The notes under the pieces are model-generated. The model made no database searches. It saw only the letters and a list, made by a program, of their open reading frames with translations, and was not told the origin of the DNA. The translations under genes and the position numbers were made by a program. Shown piece by piece: positions 52,547 to 62,322 of a stretch of 64,000 bases of DNA. Source of the stretch: Negativicutes bacterium (GTDB lineage: Bacteria; Bacillota_C; Negativicutes; Sporomusales_B; JARLHX01); contig JARLHX010000223.1 of assembly GCA_031292035.1 (NCBI GenBank), positions 6,756-70,755 on the forward strand, written 5' to 3'. How positions within the stretch are numbered: the stretch's first letter is position 1; every line of letters starts with the position of its first letter.

Positions 52547-53588
52547 ACGATCCGGTCGGTTCCGACAGGAGGCAGGGTTTGCTGTTTTGCTGGTGCCAGT
52601 ATACGGTTTGGTCATCAGCCGCGCAGCGGCAGACAAGCCCCTGGCATTCCAGGTAACGCAAGTGAGAGAGGGCTTCGCCGGTGGCAAAGAACTTTTGGCG
52701 GACCGGAACATCGCTCCAGACCCTAAAGACCATATCCCAGGTCATGCGGGCGGCAACCTGGTAGCCGGTCGCCGGACCGTCGGCCAATATGGCGAGAACT
52801 TCCCTGGCCCGCTGCCGGTGGTGTTCCAACAGTTCGCTGATTCTGCTCCGGCAATCGGTGAAGACCCGCCGGTGGCCCGGCAGGACGAGATCGACAGCAA
52901 GGGTTGCCGTTTTTTCCAGTGAGGCGATAAAGTCCCCCAGCGGGTCGCCCCCTTCCCGGTAAAAGGTAATGTTGGGGCTGATGTCACCGATAATATGGTC
53001 GCCGGAAAGAAGAAGCTTCCGGTCCGGCTCGTAAAGACAGATATGGCCGCCAGTATGTCCGGGAGTTTCGATACAGGTGAAGCGGTAATCGCCGACAGCG
53101 AGAATGGTTCCTTCGCTGACGAAGCTGAAATCCAGCGGCGCTTTCACTGCGGCGGTGATACCCTGATCGCGGCTGGTGAGCTGCCGCGCTTCTTCAGGAG
53201 AAAAACCGCTGCGACAGGCGACCTGGTAAAAAAAGTCCCGCGAATAACCGACGGTGAGGAAGTTATTGATGAACTCGGCGTCGCAGGCAGTGGCGTACAC
53301 GGTGGAGGTATCGGTCCTGACAAAAGGCAACAGGCCGACATGATCGGCATGCATGTGGGTAAGAACGATGTCGGTTTTGCTCAAATCAACGGAAATCCCG
53401 GCCAGGCTGGACCGCATCGCCGCCAGGCTTGCCTTGTGATTTTGTCCGGTGTCGATCAGAAGGTTCCGGTCCTTCCCTTTGACGACATAAGCGTTGGTCG
53501 CTTTGAGCGGGCTGTGAGGAATGGGTATTTCCAGCCGGTAAAGGCCAGGCAGAATTTGTTCCGGCAAACTGTCACGTCCTTTGTTCAT
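52545..53588 (-). CDS. MBL-fold metallo-hydrolase
   Basis: 347 residues. The metallo-beta-lactamase fold at residues about 12-250 binds two metals: the HxHxDH motif is LTHMHADHVGLL (His78, His80, Asp82, His83). Further ligands are in ETPGHTGGHICLY and LLSGDHIIGDISPN, and the late histidine is in LVLPGHRRVF. The C-terminal 90 residues form a winged-helix-like domain (LLEHHRQRAREVLAILADGP, EALSHLRYLECQGLVCR) seen in the glyoxalase-II-like/LACTB2 group. The substrate is unknown; a thioester or lactone is likely. The gene overlaps the upstream MFS gene by 17 bases, so they are co-expressed. Confidence 0.9.
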   Translation of the reverse strand: MNKGRDSLPEQILPGLYRLEIPIPHSPLKATNAYVVKGKDRNLLIDTGQNHKASLAAMRSSLAGISVDLSKTDIVLTHMHADHVGLLPFVRTDTSTVYATACDAEFINNFLTVGYSRDFFYQVACRSGFSPEEARQLTSRDQGITAAVKAPLDFSFVSEGTILAVGDYRFTCIETPGHTGGHICLYEPDRKLLLSGDHIIGDISPNITFYREGGDPLGDFIASLEKTATLAVDLVLPGHRRVFTDCRSRISELLEHHRQRAREVLAILADGPATGYQVAARMTWDMVFRVWSDVPVRQKFFATGEALSHLRYLECQGLVCRCAADDQTVYWHQQNSKPCLLSEPTGS

Positions 53589-54774
53589 TTTGCTTTACTG
53601 TTCTCCCATGCAAGAAATAATATAAAAAGCTGCAGGCAAAGACGACAACAGCCATGCATATGTACACCCCGCGAAAACCGACCAGCGGAATCAAAAAACC
53701 CAGCAGGAAAGGTCCGACGCCCACCCCTCCGTCAATAAGACTGAAAAAGGTGGATGTGGCCAAGCCCATGCGATGGCGCGGTGAAACCTTGACCGAAATG
53801 GCCTGGGCAGAGGACATGAATGTTCCGTAGCCAAAGCCGATCAGGGCTGCAGCCAACAAGAGGAAAATCCCCAGCCGGGCCTGACTGAGAACAAACAATC
53901 CCAGCGCAAACACCAGGAACGATGGGTACATTACAACATTTTCGCCTCTTTGATCAAACCACCGCCCAGTCAGAGGCCGGGAGATCAAAATGGCCACAGC
54001 ATAAACAATGAAGAAAAAGCTGCCTGCCCCGACCAGATTACTTTCCCTGGCAAAAGAAGTGATAAAGCCCAGAATACTAGAGAAGCCCAAACCCACAAAC
54101 AGGCCGATCAGCGAAATGGGAATTGCCTTTGTTTCAAAAAAATTATCCAGGGCAAAGCCTTTCATCTTGTTGACCTGTTCGACAGTCAACTCTGCTTCCG
54201 GTACCCTGAGAAAGGACACTCCGACCAGACAAGCGGCCAACAGCGCAACCGTCAGGATCAGAATCAGGTTAAAGCTCCCCTGCTGAATAAGAAACATGCC
54301 GAGAAAGGGTCCTATCGCCGAAGCCAGCGTGACACTCAATGCATAGTAGCTGGTGCCTTCCCCGCGTCGCTCATCCGGAATAATGCTGGCAACGATCGTT
54401 CCTGTCGCTGTCGCCGAAATCCCAAAACCCGCGCCGTGTAAGAACCGGATGACGACAAGAAGCGGCAGGCTTGTCACGCCAAAGTAGAGCAGGGTTGTAA
54501 CCAGGTAAAAGATCAATCCGCCATACAGCGTCTTTTTCCTGCCGATCCGGTCGATTACTTTGCCGGCAAAGACCCGGGCCAAAAGCGCCCCCAGGATAAA
54601 AATGCCGCAGGCAAGCCCGGCCTCACTTGGTGAGGCTTGCAGATTATCCATGGCGTATAAGGTTATCGTCACGATCAGAAAATAATACGCCAGATACACA
54701 AACAGGTTGGTTATCGAATCAATCAGGAAATCCCTGGTCCACAATTTAGGTTCATGCATTCTTGCTACCGCCAT
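53572..54774 (-). CDS. MFS transporter (drug/metabolite efflux-like)
   Basis: About 400 residues and twelve helices. N-terminal signatures are TNLFVYLAYYFLIVTITLYA and the loop-2 motif GKVIDRIGRKKTLYGGL, typical of the MFS antiporter and proton-symporter groups. FLHGAGFGISATATGTIVAS is the helix-5 region of efflux-type MFS proteins. The start is uncertain: the ATG at 54772-54774 is chosen, with alternatives at a TTG 18 codons upstream or an ATG five codons downstream. It overlaps the MBL hydrolase gene by 17 bases, so the hydrolase and transporter probably act on the same compound, for example detoxification and export. Confidence 0.88.
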   Translation of the reverse strand: MAVARMHEPKLWTRDFLIDSITNLFVYLAYYFLIVTITLYAMDNLQASPSEAGLACGIFILGALLARVFAGKVIDRIGRKKTLYGGLIFYLVTTLLYFGVTSLPLLVVIRFLHGAGFGISATATGTIVASIIPDERRGEGTSYYALSVTLASAIGPFLGMFLIQQGSFNLILILTVALLAACLVGVSFLRVPEAELTVEQVNKMKGFALDNFFETKAIPISLIGLFVGLGFSSILGFITSFARESNLVGAGSFFFIVYAVAILISRPLTGRWFDQRGENVVMYPSFLVFALGLFVLSQARLGIFLLLAAALIGFGYGTFMSSAQAISVKVSPRHRMGLATSTFFSLIDGGVGVGPFLLGFLIPLVGFRGVYICMAVVVFACSFLYYFLHGRTVKQNEQRT

Positions 54775-54975
54775 TTTCAACAGATTGCCCCTAGCGCCGG
54801 GAGAATTTCCATCATCGCCCGTTTGCAATTAGTTACTTTTGGTAACCGTTAATAAAAATAACTATATTCCCAGTTGGAAAAAAAGTCAAGAATCGGTTTG
54901 GAAAAGGGCAAATTCCGACCTGGATCACAGCCTGTTAAAACGACTACTTCTGCCGCTATGCAGGCAGAAGGAAAA

Positions 54976-55018
54976 GCCATCAATCTTCAGCCTGATCTAT
55001 AGGCCAAAAATTGATGGC
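54976..55018 (-). terminator. Terminator of the chemoreceptor gene
   Basis: GCCATCAAT and ATTGATGGC form a perfect 9-bp stem with a 25-base loop, followed on the minus strand by TTTTCC, just beyond the chemoreceptor stop. Confidence 0.65.
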
Positions 55019-55038
55019 ACATGGCAACTATATCACTG

Positions 55039-56991
55039 TCAGATCTTAAACCGTCCCACAGCCTGTTGCAGCTGCTCCGCAAGCTGAGCAAGATATTGGC
55101 TTGAGGAGGCAACTTCTTCCATTGCTGCCGACTGCTCCTGGGTAGCGGCGGAAATCGTCTGGGTCTGGTTGGAGATGTTGCGGCTGATTTGCCCGGTTTC
55201 CCGCATTGCTGCAAGCACATCCTGGCTGCTGGAGGTCAGACGGTTTATTCCGTCGGCCGCCTCCTGGGCGATAGAGGCGACTTCCTTGATCAACGCATCG
55301 ATATCCTGGAAAGATTTCCCGGCCTGGTTGACAACCTCGGAGCCGCGCCTCACTTCCTGTGTGCCGTCGGCCATTGCCTGTACCGCGTTTTCCGTCTTGC
55401 TCTGAATATCATTGATCAAGGCCGCAATCTGCTGTGCGGATTCCTGAGACTGTTCGGCCAGTTTGCGCACCTCTTCCGCCACCACGGCGAAGCCCCGCCC
55501 CTGCTCGCCCGCCCGGGCGGCCTCAATGGCGGCGTTTAATGCCAGCAGATTGGTCTGGCCGGCGATACCGGCGATGGTCTCAACGATTTGTCCGATCGCT
55601 TTGGAGTGCTCTCCCAGTTCGGCCACCACGTGCGCGGAATTATCGACGGTTTGCCGGATGCTGTTCATCTGACTGACGGCAGTATCCACAGCCTTGTTTC
55701 CCGCCGCTGCCGCCTCCACCGCCCGGTTGGCGATGTCTACCACATGGCGCGTTTTTCCGGCCTCATTCCCGGTTCCTGCCGCGATATTCTCCACCCCTGC
55801 CAGCGACCTGTCCACAAACCCGGCCTGATGCTCAACCCCTTGGGCGGTATCGCCAACCGAAGTCGCCACCTGAGTCGCGGCCTGAGCCGACTGTTCGGCG
55901 TGAGCGGTCAATTCCTCCGAGGAAGCGGCGATCTGTTGGGCCGAAGAAGCGACCTGGCGGACAAGGGTCCGCAGATTTCCTGTCATCAGATCAAACGCCC
56001 GCCCCAATTCACCGATTTCATCCTTTGTCGTAAAATTCAGCTCCTGGAGCGACAGATCCCCGCCGGCGACTTTGCCGACAGACTCGCTGAGCAGAATAAT
56101 CGGTTTGGCAACTTTTGATGAAAGTAACAAGCCAACGGCAAAAATCACCGCGACCAACAAAACGATCCCCACTGCAATGAAAATCGTCATTTTGTGCAAG
56201 CCAGCCATGACCACGCTTTTAGGGGTCTCGCTGCAAATGACCCAGCCGGTGATTTCGTCCGGGGTATAATTCACGATGGTTTCCTGCCCCTGCTTGTTCA
56301 CGCCTGAGACTTGCCCGGCTTCCCCCTTGAGGCCGCGCTGAACAAAGTCCAACTGGCCCATATCCATTCTTTCCTTGGCGATGTTGGCATCGGGATGAGC
56401 CAGCATTTTTCCTTCCTTGTCCACAATATAAACAATGGTATTATCATTCGAGACACTCTTTACGTAAGTTCCCAGATTCACCAGCTCAAAGCTCACTTGG
56501 GCAACGCCGACAGCTTTTTGCCCATCCAGCACAGGAACCCCGATAATCAGGATCGGCCGCCCGGTGGTCCGGCTCATGACGACTTCGGAAATTGCCTCTT
56601 TGCCGGTGGACATGGCTTGCCTGAAATATTGCCTGTCCGCCACGCTGTAATTCAGCGAAACATCATCGCCCCGCACCAGGGGATTTCCCACCGGGCCGTT
56701 CAGAACAAAACTCAGTTCCGGATATGCGGCCTGGATGCCCACTAGCACAGGTTTTGCGCCAACCACATCCATAGCCCCGAGAGCAGGATTTTTCGTGATC
56801 ACTTGCAGCATAAGCAGCCGGTCCTGCACCACATTCTGGATCACCGCTTTACTGGCAGCCAGCTTTTTTTCGCTCTCCAGCGTATTTTCCGCCATCGTTA
56901 TGGCGTAAATCTGATTGTAAAAGTAAAGGGAAGCAACAAGTAGAGGAATACATCCGATGATCATAAAAATCGCAATCAGTCTCTTTTTCAT
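55039..56991 (-). CDS. Methyl-accepting chemotaxis protein with dCache sensor
   Basis: 650 residues. Membrane helix 1 is residues about 6-26 ([20 protein letters not shown]). A periplasmic dCache_1-type domain spans about 35-270 ([58 protein letters not shown]). Membrane helix 2 lies at about 275-298, then a HAMP domain ([20 protein letters not shown]), then the cytoplasmic signalling coiled coil. Its tip carries the conserved hairpin [20 protein letters not shown] followed by [16 protein letters not shown]. It reports small-molecule ligands, commonly amino or organic acids for dCache, to CheA. It is monocistronic with an AAGGAG site. Confidence 0.96.
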   Translation of the reverse strand: MKKRLIAIFMIIGCIPLLVASLYFYNQIYAITMAENTLESEKKLAASKAVIQNVVQDRLLMLQVITKNPALGAMDVVGAKPVLVGIQAAYPELSFVLNGPVGNPLVRGDDVSLNYSVADRQYFRQAMSTGKEAISEVVMSRTTGRPILIIGVPVLDGQKAVGVAQVSFELVNLGTYVKSVSNDNTIVYIVDKEGKMLAHPDANIAKERMDMGQLDFVQRGLKGEAGQVSGVNKQGQETIVNYTPDEITGWVICSETPKSVVMAGLHKMTIFIAVGIVLLVAVIFAVGLLLSSKVAKPIILLSESVGKVAGGDLSLQELNFTTKDEIGELGRAFDLMTGNLRTLVRQVASSAQQIAASSEELTAHAEQSAQAATQVATSVGDTAQGVEHQAGFVDRSLAGVENIAAGTGNEAGKTRHVVDIANRAVEAAAAGNKAVDTAVSQMNSIRQTVDNSAHVVAELGEHSKAIGQIVETIAGIAGQTNLLALNAAIEAARAGEQGRGFAVVAEEVRKLAEQSQESAQQIAALINDIQSKTENAVQAMADGTQEVRRGSEVVNQAGKSFQDIDALIKEVASIAQEAADGINRLTSSSQDVLAAMRETGQISRNISNQTQTISAATQEQSAAMEEVASSSQYLAQLAEQLQQAVGRFKI

Positions 56992-57087
56992 CTGCCTCAG
57001 CTCCTTCTAGCGTAATTTTCCCTTTTTCCTTTTAATTCCCCGTAGTGGTCCAATTTCCTTTATTTTCTAATATAAACCGGCCTTAAC

Positions 57088-58092
57088 CTACTCTATCTGT
57101 CTTTTTTCTACTCCGTTCACAATATCTTTCGGCAATTCACCACTTAATGCCCGGCCCATATTTTCAATGGCCCCTTCAATCATTCGCCGGTAGGCACCGA
57201 GGGTCACGCCGGCGGTATGCGGGGTCACCAATAACCGTTTCGCCGCCGCGGCCGAAAGACGAAACAGCGGATGCTCCGGACCGGGAGGTTCAGGCGTAAC
57301 GGTATCGATGGCTGCCCCGGCAAGATGACCGGACTCCAGGGCGTCGACCAGTGCCGACTGATCGACGATCTCGCCCCGCGCGGTATTGATCAGAATGCTT
57401 CCCGGCGGCATCAGCGCCAGTTCTCTTTTGCCGATCAACCCGCCGGTCTGCTCGTTCAGCGGCATATGCAGACTGATGACGTCACTCGTAGCCAATAGCG
57501 AATCAAGGGTTTTGTACTGCGCGGAGAATTGCCGCTCCACTTCAGGCGGCTGCCTGTACGGATCAAAGTAGGCGATCGACGCGCCCATCACCAGAGCCAG
57601 CCTGGCAACCTGCCGCCCAATGTTACCGAACCCAACCAGTCCAATCCTGCTCTCCCGGACTTCTTTCAGTCCCTCCCGCAGCATAAGGTTCCTACTGGGC
57701 AAATAGCTCCCAGCCTTAATCGCGGCGTCTGCTTCCACCATCCGCCGCTGAAGGGCAATCAGGGCCCCAATCGCATGCTCGGCAACAGCTGTCGCGTTAG
57801 CCCCCGGAACATTGGCCACAGGAATTCCGAGTCTTATCGATGCGGGAATATCCACATGGTCAAAACCTACGCCCATCGTCTGGACAATGCTGATGGCAGG
57901 TATATTCTCCAGGACAAAAGAACTGATCGGTCCCGCCGAAGGCGGTGCAAAAAGGCAGTCCGCCTCCCGGCAGGCCTCGATGATCTCCTGATCGGTGATC
58001 TGATTCAAAAAAAGGATCTTCCAGCCGTCCGGAACTCTGGGTTCGGCAGAACGAAATTTTTCCTCTGACAATAAACTGACGATCGTTGGCAA
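57088..58092 (-). CDS. D-isomer-specific 2-hydroxyacid dehydrogenase
   Basis: 334 residues reducing 2-oxo acids to D-2-hydroxy acids or the reverse with NAD(P). The Rossmann motif is GLVGFGNIGRQVARLALVMG (about residues 150-170). The catalytic Arg/Glu region is ILINTARGEIVDQSALVDAL and VTPEPPGPEHPLF, and the catalytic histidine is in VTPHTAGVTLGAYRRM. The start is a TTG behind AAGGGGGAG. It lies 200 bases downstream of the symporter gene, with a hairpin in between at 58185-58226. Linked to a LarA-like protein and a solute symporter, it may oxidise one stereoisomer of an imported hydroxy acid. Phosphoglycerate or glyoxylate reductase activity is not excluded. Confidence 0.9.
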   Translation of the reverse strand: MPTIVSLLSEEKFRSAEPRVPDGWKILFLNQITDQEIIEACREADCLFAPPSAGPISSFVLENIPAISIVQTMGVGFDHVDIPASIRLGIPVANVPGANATAVAEHAIGALIALQRRMVEADAAIKAGSYLPSRNLMLREGLKEVRESRIGLVGFGNIGRQVARLALVMGASIAYFDPYRQPPEVERQFSAQYKTLDSLLATSDVISLHMPLNEQTGGLIGKRELALMPPGSILINTARGEIVDQSALVDALESGHLAGAAIDTVTPEPPGPEHPLFRLSAAAAKRLLVTPHTAGVTLGAYRRMIEGAIENMGRALSGELPKDIVNGVEKRQIE

Positions 58093-58184
58093 GGTAAACT
58101 CCCCCTTTATAGCATCTTAACTATCGCCTGAAGCGGCGAACAACTTTAAAATCAGTCCCGGTTTTAGCCCTTTCATTTCAGCAG

Positions 58185-58226
58185 AAAAAATCACTGCCTC
58201 TTGGTCAGAGGGCTAGTGATTTTTTC
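58185..58226. terminator. Rho-independent terminator after the symporter gene
   Basis: AAAAAATCACT and AGTGATTTTTT, with an inner CCTCT/AGAGG pair, form a long bidirectional stem between the symporter gene and the dehydrogenase gene. Confidence 0.8.
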
Positions 58227-58293
58227 TTATTACTTGCTTCAGTGTCTGGAACAGAAATGAGAGATATCACTATTTGGTTCCTGCAGGTGAAAC

Positions 58294-59712
58294 TCAGCTC
58301 ATTTGCCTGCCTATAGTCAAAGCCTCTTTTTCCTTGCCTTTCAGCAAGCCGGCCAAAATACAGACAACGCCGACCGCCAGTCCGACATATAAGGGATCGA
58401 AGGTGCTCTTGGGCAGGATGATGTTCCAGCCGAGCACCGCCGCCGGTCCCAGTATCATGGCGGCTATGCCTGCAGGCCTGTATATCCTCCCTTTCAGGAA
58501 AAGAGCGGCGATCAGCGGCAGGAAGGCTGCGGTCCCCCTCAGCCCCATCGACAGGATGCTCCAGCCGAGGATGGAGGATTTGAGATTGTCGGAGATAAAA
58601 GCCACGGTGGCCATCAGGACGACAACAATCAGTATCCTGGACATCGCCAGCACCTGTTTGTCTGTGGCGTCGGGTTTCAGGTACTTTTTGAATATGTCGT
58701 TGCTGAGGATTGTACTGATGCCAAGGGTCACCCCTGCGCCTGTCCCGACGACGGAAATAAGCAAAGTCGCCAGGATCACGCCGCCGAACCAGGGATTGAT
58801 GAAGGTCAGCACGAACATCGGAAACGCGGTAGCCGGCTCGATATCGGGAAACTGGTGGCGCATATACAGTCCGATCATGGTGGAGATGAAGCCGACGCAG
58901 GGTATGACGATAAAGCTGGCGATCGCTCCCAGGCGTCCGGTCCTGACTCCCTTGGCGGACATAATCGCCTGAATGTAGGTCTGGGTTGACATGATGCCGA
59001 TAATGGCCGACATGGCGCCCGCGACACCACTTGCCAACCCCTTCGTCCCTGCAAGGCTGTACCAGGGGAACGCCGGATGCATGTTCTGAAACCCGCTGAC
59101 ACCGCCGGCCTGGGTGAAAACCACCCCGCCCACAACCGATACCGACCCGAGAATCAGCAGTACCTTTGTCAATCCGGCCAGGCCGGCGCCCCAAATTCCG
59201 CCGAAAACTACATATACGATCATTAGGCCTACCCCGATGATGGTAGCGAATGCGGCGGTAATTTTAAACATCGATAAAAGCAAGGCAATAGCTGACAGCA
59301 CCTGGGGAATGATGTTCACAAATAACGCCAGAGTCACGATAATGCTGGAACAAAGCCGGGCGGTTCCGCCGAACTCGAAGGACAGAATTTCCGGTACGGT
59401 TTTGGCATTCGACTCCCATAACCGTTTGCCGAAAATCACCCCCAGACCCAGACAGCCAAAACCGGCACCGATGGTATACCACCATGCAGAAAGCCCATAT
59501 TGGTAGGCCATTTGGGCGGAACCGACGGTGCAGGCCCCCCCGACAAAGGTCCCTAAAATGGTGCCGGCAACGATCTGCCAGCCTGCTCTTCGCCCTGCCG
59601 TGGCAAAGTCCGAGGATGACTTTACCTGGCGTGCCGAGTAGACCCCCACAAGTGCAACAAGGATGATTGTCGCAATGATTGTGATACCGTGCTCAAAGGT
59701 CAAATTTTGCAT
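58294..59712 (-). CDS. Sodium:solute symporter (SSS family)
   Basis: 472 residues with about thirteen helices. N-terminal features: VGVYSARQVKSSSDFATAGR and GTILGTFVGGACTVGSAQMA, the sodium-site region of the LeuT-fold SSS family. Later, GIWGAGLAGLTKVLLILGSV and SVVGTGAGVTLGISTILSND are typical of proline/pantothenate/acetate-type symporters. I place the start at the ATG 59710-59712 (AGAGGG upstream). It follows the LarA-like gene by 15 bases, so the pair is co-translated and the protein likely imports the LarA-like enzyme's substrate, probably a carboxylate. A long open frame in another phase (58205-59194) is a composition artefact. Confidence 0.92.
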   Translation of the reverse strand: MQNLTFEHGITIIATIILVALVGVYSARQVKSSSDFATAGRRAGWQIVAGTILGTFVGGACTVGSAQMAYQYGLSAWWYTIGAGFGCLGLGVIFGKRLWESNAKTVPEILSFEFGGTARLCSSIIVTLALFVNIIPQVLSAIALLLSMFKITAAFATIIGVGLMIVYVVFGGIWGAGLAGLTKVLLILGSVSVVGGVVFTQAGGVSGFQNMHPAFPWYSLAGTKGLASGVAGAMSAIIGIMSTQTYIQAIMSAKGVRTGRLGAIASFIVIPCVGFISTMIGLYMRHQFPDIEPATAFPMFVLTFINPWFGGVILATLLISVVGTGAGVTLGISTILSNDIFKKYLKPDATDKQVLAMSRILIVVVLMATVAFISDNLKSSILGWSILSMGLRGTAAFLPLIAALFLKGRIYRPAGIAAMILGPAAVLGWNIILPKSTFDPLYVGLAVGVVCILAGLLKGKEKEALTIGRQMS

Positions 59713-59727
59713 ACTCACCACGTCCCT

Positions 59728-61005
59728 CTATCGAAATTCCAAATTTCCCGCTGAGTCGAACATCCAATCCTGTAGCGGACTGAGAACACAGATGTCAGGC
59801 TGCCGCTTAGCCTCAGGCAACATGGCCGCCGATACCAAAATTTTGTCGATATAGAGTGTATTAGGAATGCGAACTACGCGAATTTTTCCCGGATCAGGGG
59901 CGTTGCACGTCTTGATGGCGGCCTGGACAGCCTGGCGATCAGAGGCCATAATCAGCGGTATCCTGCCGGAAGGAGTGACGGTTGACGTCAGTACATTGGC
60001 GTAGGTGGCGGTGAAATCGATTTTCTCGAAAAGCCGCCTTGTGGTGATATCCGCCATTCCCAGACCGTTCACATTGCCATGACTGCTATCGCTGACATCA
60101 AGTACAACCAGTCTGGCGACCGAGACCCCCGGGACAGAAACATAGGGCGTGGGCGGTCGTCCCGTGATGTAAGGGTCCATCCCGCCGCCGGAGAATTCCT
60201 TGCCCAATTTATCGACAATAAGGACATCAATGGGCTGCAACAGGAGCTTCGGCATCCCGGCTTTCATTTCAGCCAATAGTTTTTGGTCGGTCTCGATGAT
60301 CGCAGTCACCGGTACAGCGGCTATTTGAGCGATTTTCTCGTAGGCATTTTCCACTGTTGCGATTCCGAATAAGAACGGCGCCTTGTTGATCGATATCCGG
60401 GCCATTTCGACGATAAAATCGGCCATTTCCTTAAACCCGAGGGCATGGCAGGAGTCCGCCCCCCTTTGTTTACCCAACCCGATTGTTATCATTTTGACTA
60501 GACCGCTTTCATTGGCTCCGCTGAAAGCGGTATGGACTTTCACCCGGTTGATGATCACAATGCCGTCCGCGCTGTAAGCATTTTTGTCGATGAAGACAGG
60601 TTGCCCCTGCTTGGTGGTACCCAGCTCCACTACTTCCATTGAGGATACAATTGGACAGCCGGTGCTCTCTTCGGTAATCCCCAGGCTGGCCAGTACTTTC
60701 TTCTGCCCGGCGGCACTTGCACCGCCGTGGCTGCCCATGGCCGGCACGATAAATGGCTTGGCTCCCAGCGCCTTGATTTGCTCGGCCACGATCTTTACGA
60801 TCAGGGGAAGCTGGGCCATGCCACGACTGCCGACCGCTATAGCGACCCTCATCCCTTCTTTTACCTGGCCGATAATATCGGGCTTGTTGAGCTCTGACCG
60901 TAGCGCCTCGGCAACGTCCTGAACCTCGCGCGTCGAAAATCGCTGACTGATCTGAGCCATTGGCGGCAGGGCGACACCTTCCAGCAACTCTTCAATAACA
61001 CTCAT
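59728..61005 (-). CDS. LarA-like (DUF2088) nickel-pincer family protein, copy 2
   Basis: 425 residues from the ATG at 61003-61005 (AAGGGGG upstream). It is a close relative of the LarA-like protein at 36746-38008. Candidate active-site residues are His93 (AMGSHGGASAAGQ), His158 (NRVKVHTAF), Lys179 (ITIGLGKQRGAD) and His187 (ADSCHALGF). It lies between the thiolase gene upstream and the symporter gene downstream in one leftward series. Given the family, it may racemise or epimerise a hydroxy acid that the symporter brings in. No nickel-pincer biosynthesis gene (larB, larC, larE) is present nearby. The substrate is unknown. Confidence 0.8.
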   Translation of the reverse strand: MSVIEELLEGVALPPMAQISQRFSTREVQDVAEALRSELNKPDIIGQVKEGMRVAIAVGSRGMAQLPLIVKIVAEQIKALGAKPFIVPAMGSHGGASAAGQKKVLASLGITEESTGCPIVSSMEVVELGTTKQGQPVFIDKNAYSADGIVIINRVKVHTAFSGANESGLVKMITIGLGKQRGADSCHALGFKEMADFIVEMARISINKAPFLFGIATVENAYEKIAQIAAVPVTAIIETDQKLLAEMKAGMPKLLLQPIDVLIVDKLGKEFSGGGMDPYITGRPPTPYVSVPGVSVARLVVLDVSDSSHGNVNGLGMADITTRRLFEKIDFTATYANVLTSTVTPSGRIPLIMASDRQAVQAAIKTCNAPDPGKIRVVRIPNTLYIDKILVSAAMLPEAKRQPDICVLSPLQDWMFDSAGNLEFR

Positions 61006-61080
61006 TCCCAAGCACCCCCTTTAAGTGATCTCTCTTGGTATCGCGGTGGATGGGCTGCGGGTATTTTTTCCCCGGTACTC

Positions 61081-62280
61081 TTACAGTTTTTCGAAAGCCA
61101 TCGCCATGCCAAGACCACCGGCGACGCAGATCGAGGTCATGCCGTATTGGGCGTCCCGCCTGTGCATCTCATGAATCAGGGTCGAAGCTATTCTCGCCCC
61201 CGAACAGCCCAGGGGATGCCCCAGGGCGATCGCGCCTCCGTTGACATTGACGCGTTCCGGATCGAGGCCAAGTTCCTTGATACAGGCGACCGCCTGAGCT
61301 GCAAAAGCCTCATTCGTCTCAAATACGTCAAAAGAGTCAAGGGTTAATCGCTGCGGCGCCAATGCCGTCAGCAGCTTGCGGGTTGCCGCGACAGGGCCTA
61401 TGCCCATGATGCGGGGAGCAACACCGGCCGCCGCCCCGGCGATGATCCTGGGGAGCGGTCTGAGACCAAGCTGCTGCGCCTTCTCCCCCGCCATGAGGAT
61501 GAGGGCGGAAGCACCGTCGTTTCGGCCTGAGGCATTCCCGGCAGTGACAAAGCCTTCGGGAAAAATCGACTTTAGTCTGGCAAGCTGCTGGATATTAGTG
61601 TCGCGCTTGGGATATTCGTCTGTGTCAAATACAACCGGGTCTTTTTTGCGCTGCGGGATCACAACAGGCACTATCTCAGCCTTGAATCGGCCTGCGTCGA
61701 TGGCGGCAACCGCTTTGCGCTGACTCGACAGGGCGAACTCGTCCTGCTCTTCCCGGGTGATGTTGAACTGGCGCGCAACGCTATCTGCAGTCTGAATCAT
61801 GTTAAAGATTCCATAAATGTCCTGGGGTTGAGACTTGGGCTGGCTTTCGGTATTGGGGTCAATGAACTGGCTGTTGCCATGACCGACGCCGAATCTCGCG
61901 TTGCGAATATAAAACGGCGCCGTGCTCATGCTCTCAACGCCGCCGGCCAGAACGACGTCGGAATAGCCGCACTGAATCTGCTGCATGCCACTGAGCAGCG
62001 CCTGCAGACCGGAAGCACACTGGCGATGTACCGTGTAACTAGGAACCGCTTCAGGGATTCTGGCCATAAGGGCCGAAACCCGCGCGATGTTGGGCGCCTC
62101 GGTCGACTGCTTGGCCTGTCCGGCAATCACCTCATCAATGATCTCGCTACTGATGCCGGCCTTATCGATAGCTCCCTGCATCGCAACCCTCAGCAGTTCT
62201 TCGGGCAGAATGCCTTTGAGCGTTCCGCCGATCGAGCCAATCGGGGTGCGAACGGCTGAAACCACTACAACTTCTCTCAT
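61081..62280 (-). CDS. Acetyl-CoA acetyltransferase (thiolase)
   Basis: 399 residues, full-length thiolase II type. The nucleophile is Cys88 in [15 protein letters not shown]. The active-site regions [28 protein letters not shown] (catalytic His) and the proton-transfer cysteine in [13 protein letters not shown] are complete. It condenses or cleaves acetoacetyl-CoA or a longer 3-oxoacyl-CoA in the cytoplasm. The ATG at 62278-62280 follows AAGGAG. It is directly downstream of an SDR reductase, the pair found in acetoacetyl-CoA/3-hydroxybutyryl-CoA metabolism, and upstream of the LarA-like gene and symporter. Confidence 0.95.
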   Translation of the reverse strand: MREVVVVSAVRTPIGSIGGTLKGILPEELLRVAMQGAIDKAGISSEIIDEVIAGQAKQSTEAPNIARVSALMARIPEAVPSYTVHRQCASGLQALLSGMQQIQCGYSDVVLAGGVESMSTAPFYIRNARFGVGHGNSQFIDPNTESQPKSQPQDIYGIFNMIQTADSVARQFNITREEQDEFALSSQRKAVAAIDAGRFKAEIVPVVIPQRKKDPVVFDTDEYPKRDTNIQQLARLKSIFPEGFVTAGNASGRNDGASALILMAGEKAQQLGLRPLPRIIAGAAAGVAPRIMGIGPVAATRKLLTALAPQRLTLDSFDVFETNEAFAAQAVACIKELGLDPERVNVNGGAIALGHPLGCSGARIASTLIHEMHRRDAQYGMTSICVAGGLGMAMAFEKL

Positions 62281-62322
62281 CACTGAATCTCCTTACTCAT
62301 TTATTCACCAGGGGGCTGGCAA

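Noticed and set aside
58205..59194. 329-codon leftward frame overlapping the symporter gene
   Set aside because: The other frame encodes a clear SSS symporter with all family motifs. This one has an Arg/His-rich product without domains.
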